Notes: generated by a model from the letters alone, not told the origin. Shown: positions 7,954-17,091, counted from the stretch's first letter. The stretch is 28,872 nt of DNA from CAYPOY01 sp964412395 (GCA_964412395.1 CAYPOY010000017.1:1-28872); one strand, 5' to 3'. Numbers and translations: made by a program.

Positions 7954-8757
7954 TCAATTCCCCTCAGAGCGCATGAAACGGAAAAGTCGTTCCAACATCC
8001 CTGGTTCGCGCAGGGGCATGAACGGCACGTCTTCCCCTCGCAACCGGCGAGCGACGTTATGAAACACCTGCCCGGCCAGGGAACTATCGCTAGAGAAGGC
8101 CAGAGGCTGCCCCCGATTCGTGGCGACCAGGATTGCTTTGTCCTCCGGCACGATGCCGATGAGATCAATGGACAGAAGTTCGACGACGTCGGCGATGCTC
8201 AGCATCTCACCGCGCCGCACCATGTCTGGCTCAATCCGGTTGATGATCAGCCGTGCAGGACCCTGCTCTTCTGCCTCAATCAGGCCGATGACTCGATCGG
8301 CGTCACGCACGGCGGCCACCTCCGGGTTGGTGACGATGAGAATCTCGTCGGCTGGAGCGAGGGCGTAGCGGAAACCCTGCTCGATGCCGGCGGGAGAATC
8401 AATCAGGATGAAATCGTGCTGCTCCCGCAGGCTCTCGCAGACGCGCACCATGTCATCAGGTCGGACCGCGCTTTTGTCACGGGTTTGCGCAGCCGGCAGC
8501 AGGAAGAGTTCCGACAGTCGCTTGTCGCGCACCAGCGCCTGACGTAACCGGCAACGTCCTTCGATCACGTCCACCAGATCGTAGACGATGCGGTTTTCGA
8601 GGCCCAACATCATGTCGAGGTTACGCAAGCCGACGTCGGCGTCAATGGCCACCACGCGCTGCCCTTGCATCGCCAGTGCGACGCCCAAGTTAGCAGTGAG
8701 AGTCGTCTTACCCACCCCTCCTTTGCCCGAAGTAATCGTAATTACTCTTGCCCTCAT
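7954..8757 (-). CDS. minD: MinD, membrane ATPase for division-site placement
   Basis: The protein has 267 residues. It carries the deviant Walker A loop KGGVGKTT (12-19), the switch region DADVGLRNLD and Walker B ILIDSPAGIEQG, all diagnostic of MinD. It ends in an amphipathic helix (MLERLFRFM), the membrane-targeting sequence. MinD-ATP binds the membrane, recruits MinC and is released by MinE. The start is ATG with a GGGGGG run as a poor ribosome site nine bases away, directly after a minC remnant. It shares the strong promoter at 8973-9000. All catalytic elements appear intact, so MinD is probably functional even though its usual partner MinC is broken here. Confidence 0.96.
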   Translation of the reverse strand: MRARVITITSGKGGVGKTTLTANLGVALAMQGQRVVAIDADVGLRNLDMMLGLENRIVYDLVDVIEGRCRLRQALVRDKRLSELFLLPAAQTRDKSAVRPDDMVRVCESLREQHDFILIDSPAGIEQGFRYALAPADEILIVTNPEVAAVRDADRVIGLIEAEEQGPARLIINRIEPDMVRRGEMLSIADVVELLSIDLIGIVPEDKAILVATNRGQPLAFSSDSSLAGQVFHNVARRLRGEDVPFMPLREPGMLERLFRFMRSEGN

Positions 8758-8766
8758 CGCCCCCCC

Positions 8767-8945
8767 TTATCTCGCCCGTCCCAGTTCACTACCGTGTACC
8801 CGGCCCCACACGACGATGTCACCACCCGCCACTATTTCCGCTCCAGAGTTGACATCGCCGATGACCACCACGTGGCGCGGGTGGCGTAGGCTCTGTCCAG
8901 AACGAAATGTCGGATGCCTTTAACAGTGATCGTATCTGGGCTCAC
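8767..8945 (-). pseudogene. minC: minC remnant: internal deletion, frameshift and truncated end
   Basis: From a GTG at 8945 with GGGAGG five bases upstream, the first frame reads VSPDTITVKGIR, a MinC-like start. After twelve codons the homology jumps to a different frame reading RSGQSLRHPRHVVVIGDVN and then GAEIVAGGDIVVWGRVHG, the opening of the MinC beta-helix domain. That frame ends at TAA 8769-8767 after a short unrelated tail. Almost the whole N-terminal FtsZ-inhibiting domain and the last part of the C-terminal domain are missing. The first frame itself stops at 8832 after 37 codons. The order promoter, minC remnant, minD, minE shows it was a normal minCDE operon. A sequencing indel could explain the frame change but not the missing residues. 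Confidence 0.8.
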
Positions 8946-8972
8946 AAGCCCTCCCCCTGGCAACCCAGTGGC

Positions 8973-9000
8973 ATTATAGCACAGGAAACAGGATTATCAA
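8973..9000 (-). promoter_or_regulatory. Near-consensus sigma-70 promoter for min(C)DE
   Basis: On the minus strand TTGATA (9000-8995) and a perfect TATAAT (8978-8973) are 16 bases apart, and the minC GTG follows 27 bases after the -10 box. This is the strongest promoter I see in the window. Confidence 0.8.
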
Positions 9001-9006
9001 ATATGG

Positions 9007-10191
9007 TCAGATCATCTCAAACATATCCCGAAGCTGGCGGGCGGCTCGCTCCCAGGTGAACCGGGCTGCCTGGGCGAAACCACGGGCAGCCATCTCCTGA
9101 CGCAGGTCGGTGTCCTCCAGCGCGCGGGCCATCGTCTCGGCCAGACCGTCGGTGTCGAGCGGGTCCGCCAGCAGCGCCGCATCGCCCGCAACTTCTGGAA
9201 GCGAGGACCTGTTCGAGCAGACGACGGGGACGCCGCAGGCCATCGCCTCCAGCACCGGCAGCCCGAAGCCTTCGTACAGCGACGGGAAGACAAAGAGGGC
9301 CGCGTTGCGGTACAGGGCCGGCAGGTCAGCCTCGTCCACGAAGCCCAGAATGCGCACGCAGTCGCCGTGTTTCTCTGCTTCAGCGAAGATGTCCTGGCAG
9401 AGCCAGCCCCGCCCGCCGGCGATGACAAGTTGCAAGTCTGCAAGCCTGCAAGTTTGCAGTTGGGTAAAGGCTTGTATCAGGCGGACATAGTTCTTGCGCG
9501 GCTGGAGGGTGCCGACGCTAAGGACGTAGGGCACCTCGCTCAGGCCGTAGCGGGCCTGGAGCCGTTCACTTTCTCTCAGTTCTGGCTCCGGCCGGAAGTG
9601 AGAGTCTACTCCGCTGTAGAGTACCTGTACCTTGCCAGGGGAAACGCCGAGGAGCGAGACGATGTCGGACCGGGTATGAGCCGAGTCGGCCAGCACCAGG
9701 TTGGCGCGGGAGATGGAGCGGGGCACGACGCGCTCCAGGTAGCGGCGTAAAGCCGGCACGAAAGCCTCGGAGCAACGCAAGAACGAGAGGTCATGGACAG
9801 TGAGAAGAGTGCGCGTGGTGCGGCAGGTGGGTGGAAGGACAAAATCAGGGGAGTAGAAGACGTCGAGGGGGCCGGTGATGGTCTCGACCGGGATGGGCAG
9901 ACGCAAGCGCTGCCAGAGGCGAGCGAGCCAGTCGTCGCTAATCGGTAGGGTGCGGAGCAGGATGCTGGATGCTGGATGCGCGATACTCGATGCTCGCAAC
10001 TGTCCGGTTTCCAGTTTCCAGCTTTCAGTATCCAGTCCACCGGTAGCGGCGAAGATGACGTATTGGCACTGACTTTCCAATGCCAGGAGCGCTGTCACCA
10101 GTTCGCGGGTGTAGCGGCCGATGCCAGCGCGCTGGCGAACCGCGGCAGTGTAGTCTATACCGACTCGCGTCATCGCTTTTGCCTTTGTCAT
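9007..10191 (-). CDS. GT4-family glycosyltransferase (mannosyltransferase-like)
   Basis: The protein has 394 residues with a GT-B fold. It has an N-terminal GIGRYTREL (23-31), a mid-protein SVGTLQPRKN (225-234) that starts the nucleotide-sugar domain, and the E-x7-E motif EGFGLPVLE (307-315). These are typical of retaining GT4 enzymes using GDP- or UDP-sugars in the cytosol. The ATG overlaps the upstream gene's stop as ATGA, so translation is coupled. Two in-frame tandem-repeat insertions are present: heptanucleotide arrays at residues 53-77 and an octanucleotide array at 246-256. Both lie between secondary-structure elements, so activity could survive. It is the last gene of the 20-kb glycan run and ends just before the min promoter. 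Confidence 0.9.
   Translation of the reverse strand: MTKAKAMTRVGIDYTAAVRQRAGIGRYTRELVTALLALESQCQYVIFAATGGLDTESWKLETGQLRASSIAHPASSILLRTLPISDDWLARLWQRLRLPIPVETITGPLDVFYSPDFVLPPTCRTTRTLLTVHDLSFLRCSEAFVPALRRYLERVVPRSISRANLVLADSAHTRSDIVSLLGVSPGKVQVLYSGVDSHFRPEPELRESERLQARYGLSEVPYVLSVGTLQPRKNYVRLIQAFTQLQTCRLADLQLVIAGGRGWLCQDIFAEAEKHGDCVRILGFVDEADLPALYRNAALFVFPSLYEGFGLPVLEAMACGVPVVCSNRSSLPEVAGDAALLADPLDTDGLAETMARALEDTDLRQEMAARGFAQAARFTWERAARQLRDMFEMI
9427..9457. repeat. Octanucleotide tandem array inside GT4 gene
   Basis: Units AAGTTGC (one base short), AAGTCTGC, AAGCCTGC and AAGTTTGC follow one another. Three octamers are eight codons, so the frame is kept; the minus strand reads LQTCRLADLQL. Confidence 0.8.
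9961..10034. repeat. Two adjacent heptanucleotide arrays inside GT4 gene
   Basis: Five units of the GATGCTG type (9961-9995) are followed, after 11 bases, by four units of the GTTTCCA type (10007-10034). The minus-strand reading includes ASSIAHPASSILL. Confidence 0.85.
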
Positions 10192-12503
10192 GGCACCACC
10201 CGTACTGTTGTCAGGGTGATATGATTGGCCTGCATCTGCCCACCTGCCGGGACCGTGGGTAGGTGCATGATCCCCCCTTCTTCAAACGCGTACACCACCA
10301 CCCGCACGCCGTAGACCCCAGGGGGCACGCCCTGGGAGACCGCCAGCACGTACGGATCGGCAAGCACCTGCCCCGGCTCCCAGGCAGCCGTCGGTGCAGC
10401 CCTGTCCAGCGGCCAGCCATCGTGCTGGGCGGCCTTGCGTTGCCCAGCATCCACCAACTGGGCCGAGACAGTATAGTTGACGTCCATCCGCCGCAGGCCT
10501 CGCCAGTACAGTGTCAACGTGATCGTCTCCCCCTGACGCACCACCCGTCGGTCGAGGTCGTATCCCACCAACTCCATCCGGTCTCCGAAGTTGATGGAGA
10601 TGGGGTTGGGGATGTCACCCCCCTCAGCCCCCCCCACAGGGGGGAAGGCCCCGACTGGGTGAGAACGGAGCTGGATCCGCCCAAAGCGCATATTATCCCC
10701 AGGAGGCTCCCCCTCGGGTCCCGTCGCCGGGAGCCGCCCCTCCCCAGTTGCATCGTACAGCCCCACCTGGACCTGGGCCTCATCCGGGGTGTAGGCGGTG
10801 TCGGGGACTTGCAAGACGCACCGGTCGGCCCAGCGGAACCCCGGCTCCAGCCACATCGTCGAGAGCCACCCCAGGCCCGGGAAGGTGTCCCGCTGCGCCA
10901 CCAGTAACTCCCCCTCCCCCAGCAAATGCACGAATACCGTGTAGTCCCGGTCGGCGGGGGCCAACGCCTCCCAGTAGAGGGTCACCCCCACCCACCCGCC
11001 CGGCTCTACGCCCCCCGAAGCGGGGGGGAGCTCTGTCTCCAGGTCATACCCCAGGAGCCGCATCACCCCGCCGAAGTCGGCCTCCAGCCGCTGGGGGATA
11101 GCAGCAACCTGGGCATCGGTCAATGGTTCCGGGAGCGCGTAGGCGGGCTTGATCCAGGCAAAGGGAACTGCTACCGATAGCCCCAGCAGGAAGAGAGCAA
11201 AGGCCACCACGGCCCATTGGCCCCAACGCCGGGGCAGCCACCCCGCCAGACCCAGCACCAGCAGCAGCGACCAGACGGGGAGAGCGGCAAAGACCAGCCG
11301 GCCCTGGGAGGACCAGGTGATGGAGGCCCACCGAGACCAGGGGATGAGAACACCGAGGCCATACAGAAGGCAAATGACAAATGACCAACGGTCAATGACC
11401 AATGACCAATGACCAATGACCAAATGCTTCTGAGCCATGATGGCCTGCCTGAACAACAAGGCAATCAGGCCAAGGGCAGCGACGACGGTCAGTGTGTTGA
11501 GCACGGTATAGACCCAGGTGGACATCGGGACGTTGAGGCCGCCGAAGTTGCCCCAGTAACCGGCCGCAAAGCTGTAGCGCTCCCGCCACAGTTGGGCCAG
11601 ACCGGCCGGCACATCCCGCTGGCCCAGGATCTCGATAAAAACATTCCAGCCTAGCAGGTCACCGTAGAGTCGCAGGTTGCGCAGGTACCACCACCCGGCA
11701 ACGGCCAGTAGCGGCAGCAATGTCGCCAGCCCACCGGCGAAGAACTCGGTCCACGAGCGCCGCCGCACCGCACGCACCACGACGACCAGCGCCGTGAGCA
11801 CAGTCAGCGCCAGCGAACTGGTCTTGGTCAGCGCCCCCAGCCCCAGCACTATGCCCAACAGCAAATAGCGCCCCACGCTCCCTTGCCACGTCAACCCTCG
11901 ATGGCGCAGCAGCCGGAGCAGCATCAGCAGAGCCAGACTGCTCAGCGGCACCACCAGGTTGTCGTTGTTGACCGCGCCAGAGATGAAAATGGCCATCGGA
12001 GTGAAGGCATGAACGGCCGCAGCGCCCAGAGCCAGGACCGGCTGATCGGGCAACACCTCACGCACGATAAGGTAGGTCAAGTAGACCGCCGCTGCCCCCA
12101 TCAAGACAGAGAGGAAACGTATCAGATGGACCGCCAGCACCGTGCCCCGCCAGGGGAAAGCCTCCCGCGCCGGGCGGTGGACCACCAGGTTGACGTTGCC
12201 GTCAGGGGTAGCACCCGGGTCCACGTGAGGGTTGAGATGGCGGACCGTCTCCATATCCGATGTGTCAATCCAGAAAGTGGCGGCGGCCGCCAGGGCATAG
12301 TAGAGCGGCTGCTGGCTCCCCTCCTGCCGCCAGGGGGTCTCGACACCCGGCTCTTGCACCGGGAGGCTCCAGTGATCAGCGACGTACTTCACCATGGGGT
12401 AGTGCCACTTTTCGTCGGATGCCTCGAAGGGTGGGACGACTATGCTGTAGATCACACCCAGGGCGGTAAAGAGAATCAGGATCAGGACCAGGATGCGCCT
12501 CAC
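10188..12503 (-). CDS. Polytopic family-39/DUF2142-like glycosyltransferase with two beta-sandwich tails
   Basis: The protein has 771 residues from GTG 12503, which overlaps the preceding stop as GTGA and has GGGAGGT upstream; a TTG twelve bases earlier is less likely. The first membrane helix is followed by PPFEASDEKWHY with the acidic pair (Asp30-Glu31) expected of GT-C enzymes that use polyprenyl-phosphate sugars. About ten more helices follow, including the conserved VNNDNL. From about residue 480 two copies of an external beta-sandwich follow, each opening with LLGYDL or LVGYDL and containing VTLYWEAL or LTLYWRGL. Repeat insertions are read in frame at residues 362-378 (heptads, giving hydrophobic IGHWSLVIDRWSFVI), at the start of the first sandwich and just before the second. 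The donor and acceptor are not evident. Confidence 0.8.
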   Translation of the reverse strand: MRRILVLILILFTALGVIYSIVVPPFEASDEKWHYPMVKYVADHWSLPVQEPGVETPWRQEGSQQPLYYALAAAATFWIDTSDMETVRHLNPHVDPGATPDGNVNLVVHRPAREAFPWRGTVLAVHLIRFLSVLMGAAAVYLTYLIVREVLPDQPVLALGAAAVHAFTPMAIFISGAVNNDNLVVPLSSLALLMLLRLLRHRGLTWQGSVGRYLLLGIVLGLGALTKTSSLALTVLTALVVVVRAVRRRSWTEFFAGGLATLLPLLAVAGWWYLRNLRLYGDLLGWNVFIEILGQRDVPAGLAQLWRERYSFAAGYWGNFGGLNVPMSTWVYTVLNTLTVVAALGLIALLFRQAIMAQKHLVIGHWSLVIDRWSFVICLLYGLGVLIPWSRWASITWSSQGRLVFAALPVWSLLLVLGLAGWLPRRWGQWAVVAFALFLLGLSVAVPFAWIKPAYALPEPLTDAQVAAIPQRLEADFGGVMRLLGYDLETELPPASGGVEPGGWVGVTLYWEALAPADRDYTVFVHLLGEGELLVAQRDTFPGLGWLSTMWLEPGFRWADRCVLQVPDTAYTPDEAQVQVGLYDATGEGRLPATGPEGEPPGDNMRFGRIQLRSHPVGAFPPVGGAEGGDIPNPISINFGDRMELVGYDLDRRVVRQGETITLTLYWRGLRRMDVNYTVSAQLVDAGQRKAAQHDGWPLDRAAPTAAWEPGQVLADPYVLAVSQGVPPGVYGVRVVVYAFEEGGIMHLPTVPAGGQMQANHITLTTVRVVP
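10618..10647. repeat. C-run/G-run palindromic element, in frame
   Basis: A run CCCCCC, then CAGCC, CCCCCACAGG and GGGG form the core hairpin. The minus strand reads FPPVGGAEGGD between the two beta-sandwich domains of the host protein. Confidence 0.8.
10997..11030. repeat. Divergent C-run/G-run palindromic element, in frame
   Basis: The core CCCCCCGAAGCGGGGGGG (11011-11028) is a hairpin. The minus strand reads LPPASGGVEPGG, a diverged form of the common SPPVGGTEGG peptide. Confidence 0.6.
11371..11419. repeat. Seven-unit heptanucleotide array inside glycosyltransferase gene
   Basis: Seven units of the CCAATGA type (CAAATGA twice, two variants, CCAATGA three times) occupy exactly 49 bases. 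On the minus strand they read as a Trp-rich hydrophobic segment between membrane helices. Confidence 0.9.
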
Positions 12504-15500
12504 GGGACCTCCCAACCTCCAATCAAGATCGCATTATCCGGTACCTGGTTGCCATCGGCGTCAGCCACGGGCAACCGACCCAGAGTCGCCAGGTCGTACA
12601 GCCCCACCAGAACCCGATATACACCGGGGAGGGCGTCAGCGGGTAGTTCCAGCCGGTAGGAGTCGGCCACCACCTCGCCCGGCAACCAGTGGGAGGTGGG
12701 ATGACGACCAGCGTGGGGCAAAGAGTCCACTTGCGCGTGGATCTGGCCGTCCGGTCCAACCAGGTGGATGAAGACAGTGTACGAACAGTCTACAAATGTC
12801 TCGGCCTGCCAGTATAACACCACATCCGCTGCACCCCCCTCAGTCCCACCCACAGGGGGGGAGGTATTCAGTTGGGCCCCCGCCAGGGCGATGGCATCGC
12901 CCAGCCGGTAGCCCATCGACCGCACCCCTGCTGGCAGGGTGAACGTCCGGGTCACGCCAACGCGCACCGTCCCCACCGGGATCTTTCCCTCCTCCGAGGT
13001 GGCCCACAGGATCGCCGGCCCTCCCAAGGCATGCGGAGAAATTGGCACACGGCTGATGGTGAGATACCGGTCCCCTACCTCCCACGCTCCAGTCGCGCCC
13101 GGCTGTGGGAGAAGCGAAATCTCGTCAGCCGAGCCCTCCACCACCAGGCGCGGCTCGCAGAAAGGCCCGGCGACCCGCCAGGCGGCCTCCACCCGTACCT
13201 CCTCCCCCGGCAGTACCTGCTCAGGACGAACGTTCGCTGCCTCCAGAACCAGCCCTCCCAGGCGACCGGGAGCCACCTGGCTGACAGGGATGGTTCCCGT
13301 GAACAGGCTGGCGGGGCGATCTATAACCAGGGGGCCTGCTACGATTGTGCCGTGCCCGGTGCCGTCCGGCTCATACACCCGCAACTGAAGCCGGTAGAAG
13401 TCCCCCGGTGGAATCCCAGGAAAGGGGCATAGGGTGTACTGGCCCAGCACGGGCTCATCCGGGGGCCAACGCCCCGCCACCAGATAGGGACCGCTGATGG
13501 CGGCGTCGGCCCGCCCCCACTCCACGCCGGCCGCATCCAGCAGGCGGGCCGAGACAGAGAGGTGATGCGGCAGAGTGTCCTGCGCCTCCCAGTAGCAGGC
13601 AACCCGGACATTCTCATCGCCCCGGACCCGTTGGGGGAGAGCACAGCCCACCAGGCTCAGTGGCAGATCCAGCGATGATGCCAGTGGCGGGGAGACGACG
13701 GGCTCAGGGGGGAACGGCAGCCGGTCTGTCCGCCCCCCCTCAGTCACTCCCACGGGGGGGGAAGTATCACCCAGCCGGTAGTGGCGCAACTGCAACCCGA
13801 TGGTTTCCTCCGGCAGCGGAACCTCCTCCCCCACCTGACCTAACAGGTGGACGACCAGGTCCGTCGGGTCCACCACCCGGGGCTCCCATTCCACCAGCCA
13901 CACGCCTGAGTGACTGCCCAACCACTCGTTGAGCCGCCCGACGGTGTTGCGGTAATGCAGGACGTGGTTCACGTCCAGAATAGGATCATCGGGCAGGGCC
14001 AGCCATCCCTCTGGTCCGAAGTAGAACTGCCAGACCGGGAAGGTGTGGCCCGGCACGAGCAGCACGACCTCGTCAGGAGCCATCCGCTCGCGCACCAGCT
14101 TGGCCGCCGTGCGGAAATCGGACTTGGCGAAGGCGGGGTTGAAATACAGATTACTCAGGCCTAGCCCGGAGGTAATCAGTGAGGCCACAAGGATCAGCCC
14201 ACCCAGCGCCTTGCACACCCCGGAACCCGTGCCAGAGCGAGAAAACAGGATCGCTACGCCGGCTGCAGGCAACAAGAACACCGGCGGGGACGCAAGGATC
14301 AGGTAGCGCGGGGAGAATTTGGGCACATCCTGGAACAGCCAGGCCATCAAGGCGACCGGCACGACGAAGTAGGCCAACAAGAAGAGCGCCGTTTCCCGCC
14401 CCCGACCATCGGGGGAGATCAAGAGAGCAAGAACCCCCGCCAGGCACGCAACGCCCCACACTACCAGTGTCACCGTCTCCGTCACCCCATCCATCATCTG
14501 CCCGGTCACAAACCCCCGAAACGCGCCCGATACAATGAACCGCCAGTTGAGGCGACCGGGCCAGTAGCCCGCGTTCTCTCCCAGGAAAGGCAGAGCATAG
14601 ACCAGCCAGGGAAGCCAGAGCACCAGCGCCCCAGCGAGAGCCAGCGCGCCCCGGACCAGGCGAGCACGTCCCGCCCCCCCTTCCTCCCCCCCAATGGGGA
14701 GGCGNNNNNNNNNNNNNNNNNNNNNNNNNNNNNNNNNNNNNNNNNNNNNNNNNNNNNNNNNNNNNNNNNNNNNNNNNNNNNNNNNNNNNNNNNNNNNNNN
14801 NNNNCCCCCCCTTCCTCCCCCCAATGGGGAGGCGCCCCCCCTTCCTCCCCCCAATGGGGAGGCGCCCCCCCTTCCTCCCCCCAATGGGGGGGAAAGAGGG
14901 GGGGGCCAACACCACCAACCCGTGGAAAGCGATCTGGAATACCCCCGTCGTCTGGGTATACAAGGTCAGAGCGTTCAGGACAGCCATGCCAATCCAAAGA
15001 CGCCATCGCTCCGGCCTCTTTAGTGCCCGGACCAAGAGGAGCGTCGCCAGCAGGCCAAACAGGGCCTGAGATGCATACATCCGGGCATCCTGGCTATGCC
15101 AGACGTAGAAGGGCGAGAGAGCCGCGAGGAGTCCAACCAGGAGCCCGGCCCTATGCGAACGGAGGTCCTTTCCCATCCGCACGAACACAGCCACAGCCAA
15201 TGTGCCCATCCAGGCTGAAAGAGAACGGGCTGAAAACTCTCCCAAAGCCGGCCCGCACCTACCCAGTAGCAACGAGAAGGCCAGCAGATAACTGTGGAGG
15301 GGAGGGACCACGTCCCGCGAGGACCAGTACAGCGTCTCGGTCGGACCAAGACCGGCAACATAAACAGCATATCCCTCGTCGTACCAGAAACTTTGCTCGT
15401 CCAGCCGGTAGAGGCGGAGCGCCCAGGCCAGGAGGATCAGCCCAATGGTCAGGAGGTACCAGTGCGCCGCTCGCTGATTCAGCGCAGCGGGAGGGGCGCA

Positions 15501-15590
15501 GGCCGAGGAGGCCACCAGCTTTTGAAGCAATTTCAGGCTGGTTTCGCCTTCAAGATCGTCGGCGGCAGACTTCCGAAGTCTTAACGTCAT
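12500..15590 (-). CDS. Family-39-like membrane glycosyltransferase, interrupted by scaffold gap in a tandem repeat
   Basis: One gene spans the N block. It starts at ATG 15590 (AAGGT upstream), 41 bases inside the end of the preceding gene. The first part has a membrane helix followed by LDEQSFWYDEGY, the GT-C acidic motif, then VVPPLHSYLLAF and YVWHSQDARMYASQ, hallmarks of family-39-like enzymes. After the sixth or so helix comes a ten-residue repeat (RLPIGGRKGG), the gap, one more repeat copy, and then the remaining helices from GALVLWLPWLVYALPFLG. The C-terminal half is external and holds at least two beta-sandwich units, the last with VVLYWQAETF and YTVFIHLV. The reading frames on the two sides agree only if the missing stretch is a multiple of three, which 100 N is not. 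Two further palindromic repeats are read in frame. Confidence 0.8.
12834..12863. repeat. C-run/G-run palindromic element, in frame
   Basis: CCCCCCTCAGTCCCACCCAC followed by AGGGGGGGAGG; the minus strand reads TSPPVGGTEGGA within the last beta-sandwich of the host protein, immediately before the VVLYWQ strand. Confidence 0.85.
13733..13763. repeat. C-run/G-run palindromic element, in frame
   Basis: CCCCCCCTCAGTCACTCCCA followed by CGGGGGGGGAAG; the minus strand reads TSPPVGVTEGGRT. Closely similar to the copy at 12834-12863 in the same gene. Confidence 0.85.
14674..14906. repeat. 30-bp tandem repeat array flanking and filling the scaffold gap
   Basis: Exact 30-bp units start at 14805 and 14835, with a degenerate one at 14865. 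Each unit is seven C, TTCCT, six C and AATGGGGAGGCG. One further unit with an extra C (31 bp) lies left of the gap at 14674-14704. Thirty bases are ten codons, so each unit adds RLPIGGRKGG on the minus strand. The unit is a relative of the interspersed C-run/G-run palindrome. No spacers are present, so it is not a CRISPR array. Confidence 0.9.
14705..14804. other. Assembly gap of 100 N
   Basis: Exactly 100 undetermined bases lie inside the tandem array. The round number suggests a placeholder of unknown true length, caused by collapse of the repeat. Confidence 0.95.
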
Positions 15591-17091
15591 TGAGACCTTG
15601 GCTCTTTTGTTCGGTTTGGACACTACCCCCGGATAGGGACAATCCACTCCAGGCAAACAACATAACCACCCACAGCACAAGCCAAACAAAATGCTCAGGG
15701 GTCGCAGTCGCTTTGAGTTGCTGCACCACGATATTGTCCGTGATACTCCACACCCTTTGCTGCAATGTCAGTCCACTTCCGGAAATGGTGTGAATTGTGA
15801 TGGTAGGGTCAACAGCTAACGCCGCTACCTGTACCAAGGAAGCCGGTAGAAATAGGAGAATATTCAGGCGCGGGAATTCTACAAAGTAGTGCGCTACGGA
15901 AAATGCGACGACTGGGAGGACGGGAATCAGAAGGCGGGGGCCGTAGGCAAATCCCCCTTCCCATTTGCACCACATCGAATGGAAAATATAGAAGCCAATA
16001 CTCCCCATGACGATGCCGCTGCTGCCTTCACAGCGGCCTCGAAACGCCTGGACCGCATAGGGTATCATCAACACCGCCCAGGGAGCAAAGACGAGCAGGC
16101 TGCGCCCTGGGGCGAACAGGTATCCCAAAAGCCCTGCAACCTGAGGGGAGAAGCCTGAGCCGCCATCGCTGTACCCAAATTCAAGGAAATCTCTGTACCT
16201 GATCCAGTTATACCCCGCCAGCATAGCAATGACAACAGCAAAGACAGCACCCACCTTCACCCAGTCTCGAAAGGGGTGATGCCAGAGCCAAACAACCCAA
16301 GCTATGCCAAACGCTAAGGCGGACGGGCGGAACAGTGCAGCGCCCCCCAACCCAACTACGGAAAGCCAAAGGGGCACGGATGATTCAGGGCGCATCGCAC
16401 GCCTTGCCGTCATGGCTGCAAGTAGGATGCCCAAAGCAGCCCCTATTTCTGAACCAAACCCACGCACCGCAAGCCAAAGCGGCGAAGCCAGAGCCAGCAT
16501 CATCCCTGCCAGCGTTGCCGCATCGCTGCCGAATCTTTTCCCCGCTTCATAGACAACAAACCCAACGACAAGGCTGCCCAGAAACACGTTGGTGAACTGT
16601 GCTAATGCCGCCCCGGCACCAGAATCCACGATTGGATATCCCGCCCACACAAAAGGTTCCGTTTCGGGGAACAAGGTCTTGCCAATGCCGTAAAGCACAG
16701 CCACAGTCACCGTCTGCCCCAGACCGTACTTAGAATAAAGGAGCCCGTCCCTTCCGTGGCGCCCAATATTCACCCTTTCGTCAAGCCATTCCATCTCAGG
16801 GATAGCAAGAGTGTGCCTGTCCCACAGTGCACCCGCTGATGCCAGCGTTGCTGCGTCATCTGAAGTTTGGATGCCCCAATGGGCGAGGCTAAACATGAAC
16901 AGACACAGAATTCCCCATAGAAATGACTGCTTTGTCGCTGATTTCAAGGCCGCATCCCCCCTACAGGCCCCCCCCTCGGTCCCCCCCACGGGGGGGAGGA
17001 GGCCACCATCGTCACCGGCTCCCTTGCCCGCACCGCTCGGTCCCCCCCACGGGGAGGGGAGGAGCCTGCCCTTTTCACCTGTCTTGTGCAC
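15550..17091 (-). CDS. Polytopic membrane glycosyltransferase-like protein with repeat-encoded N-terminus
   Basis: The protein has up to 513 residues and about ten membrane helices. After the first helix come TSDDAATLASAGALWDR and then DGLLYSKYGLGQ, a pattern of family-39/ArnT-like proteins with an acidic pair in the first external loop. It lacks the C-terminal beta-sandwich of its neighbours and ends in a short polar tail overlapping the next gene by 41 bases. The first 45 or so residues are encoded by two copies of the palindromic repeat, so the start is uncertain. GTG 17091 is the longest choice; a TTG at 16947 with AGGGGGG eight bases upstream would skip the repeat and begin just before the first helix. 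Codon use and AT content look slightly different from the neighbours, but I cannot quantify this. Confidence 0.75.
   Translation of the reverse strand: MHKTGEKGRLLPSPWGGPSGAGKGAGDDGGLLPPVGGTEGGACRGDAALKSATKQSFLWGILCLFMFSLAHWGIQTSDDAATLASAGALWDRHTLAIPEMEWLDERVNIGRHGRDGLLYSKYGLGQTVTVAVLYGIGKTLFPETEPFVWAGYPIVDSGAGAALAQFTNVFLGSLVVGFVVYEAGKRFGSDAATLAGMMLALASPLWLAVRGFGSEIGAALGILLAAMTARRAMRPESSVPLWLSVVGLGGAALFRPSALAFGIAWVVWLWHHPFRDWVKVGAVFAVVIAMLAGYNWIRYRDFLEFGYSDGGSGFSPQVAGLLGYLFAPGRSLLVFAPWAVLMIPYAVQAFRGRCEGSSGIVMGSIGFYIFHSMWCKWEGGFAYGPRLLIPVLPVVAFSVAHYFVEFPRLNILLFLPASLVQVAALAVDPTITIHTISGSGLTLQQRVWSITDNIVVQQLKATATPEHFVWLVLWVVMLFAWSGLSLSGGSVQTEQKSQGLNDVKTSEVCRRRS
16968..17064. repeat. Two C-run/G-run palindromic elements at a gene start
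   Basis: Units at 16968-17000 and 17034-17064 share CTCGGTCCCCCCCACGGGG. They are read as LLPPVGGTEGGA and LLPSPWGGPSGA at the N-terminus of the downstream protein. Confidence 0.85.

Noticed and set aside
12500..14884. Treating the two sides of the N block as separate genes
   Set aside because: Both sides are halves of the same family-39-like fold and the apparent frame change is explained by the placeholder length of the gap.
14805..14906. Tandem repeats next to the gap as a CRISPR array
   Set aside because: Units are directly contiguous with no spacers, lie in a coding frame, and no cas genes are present.
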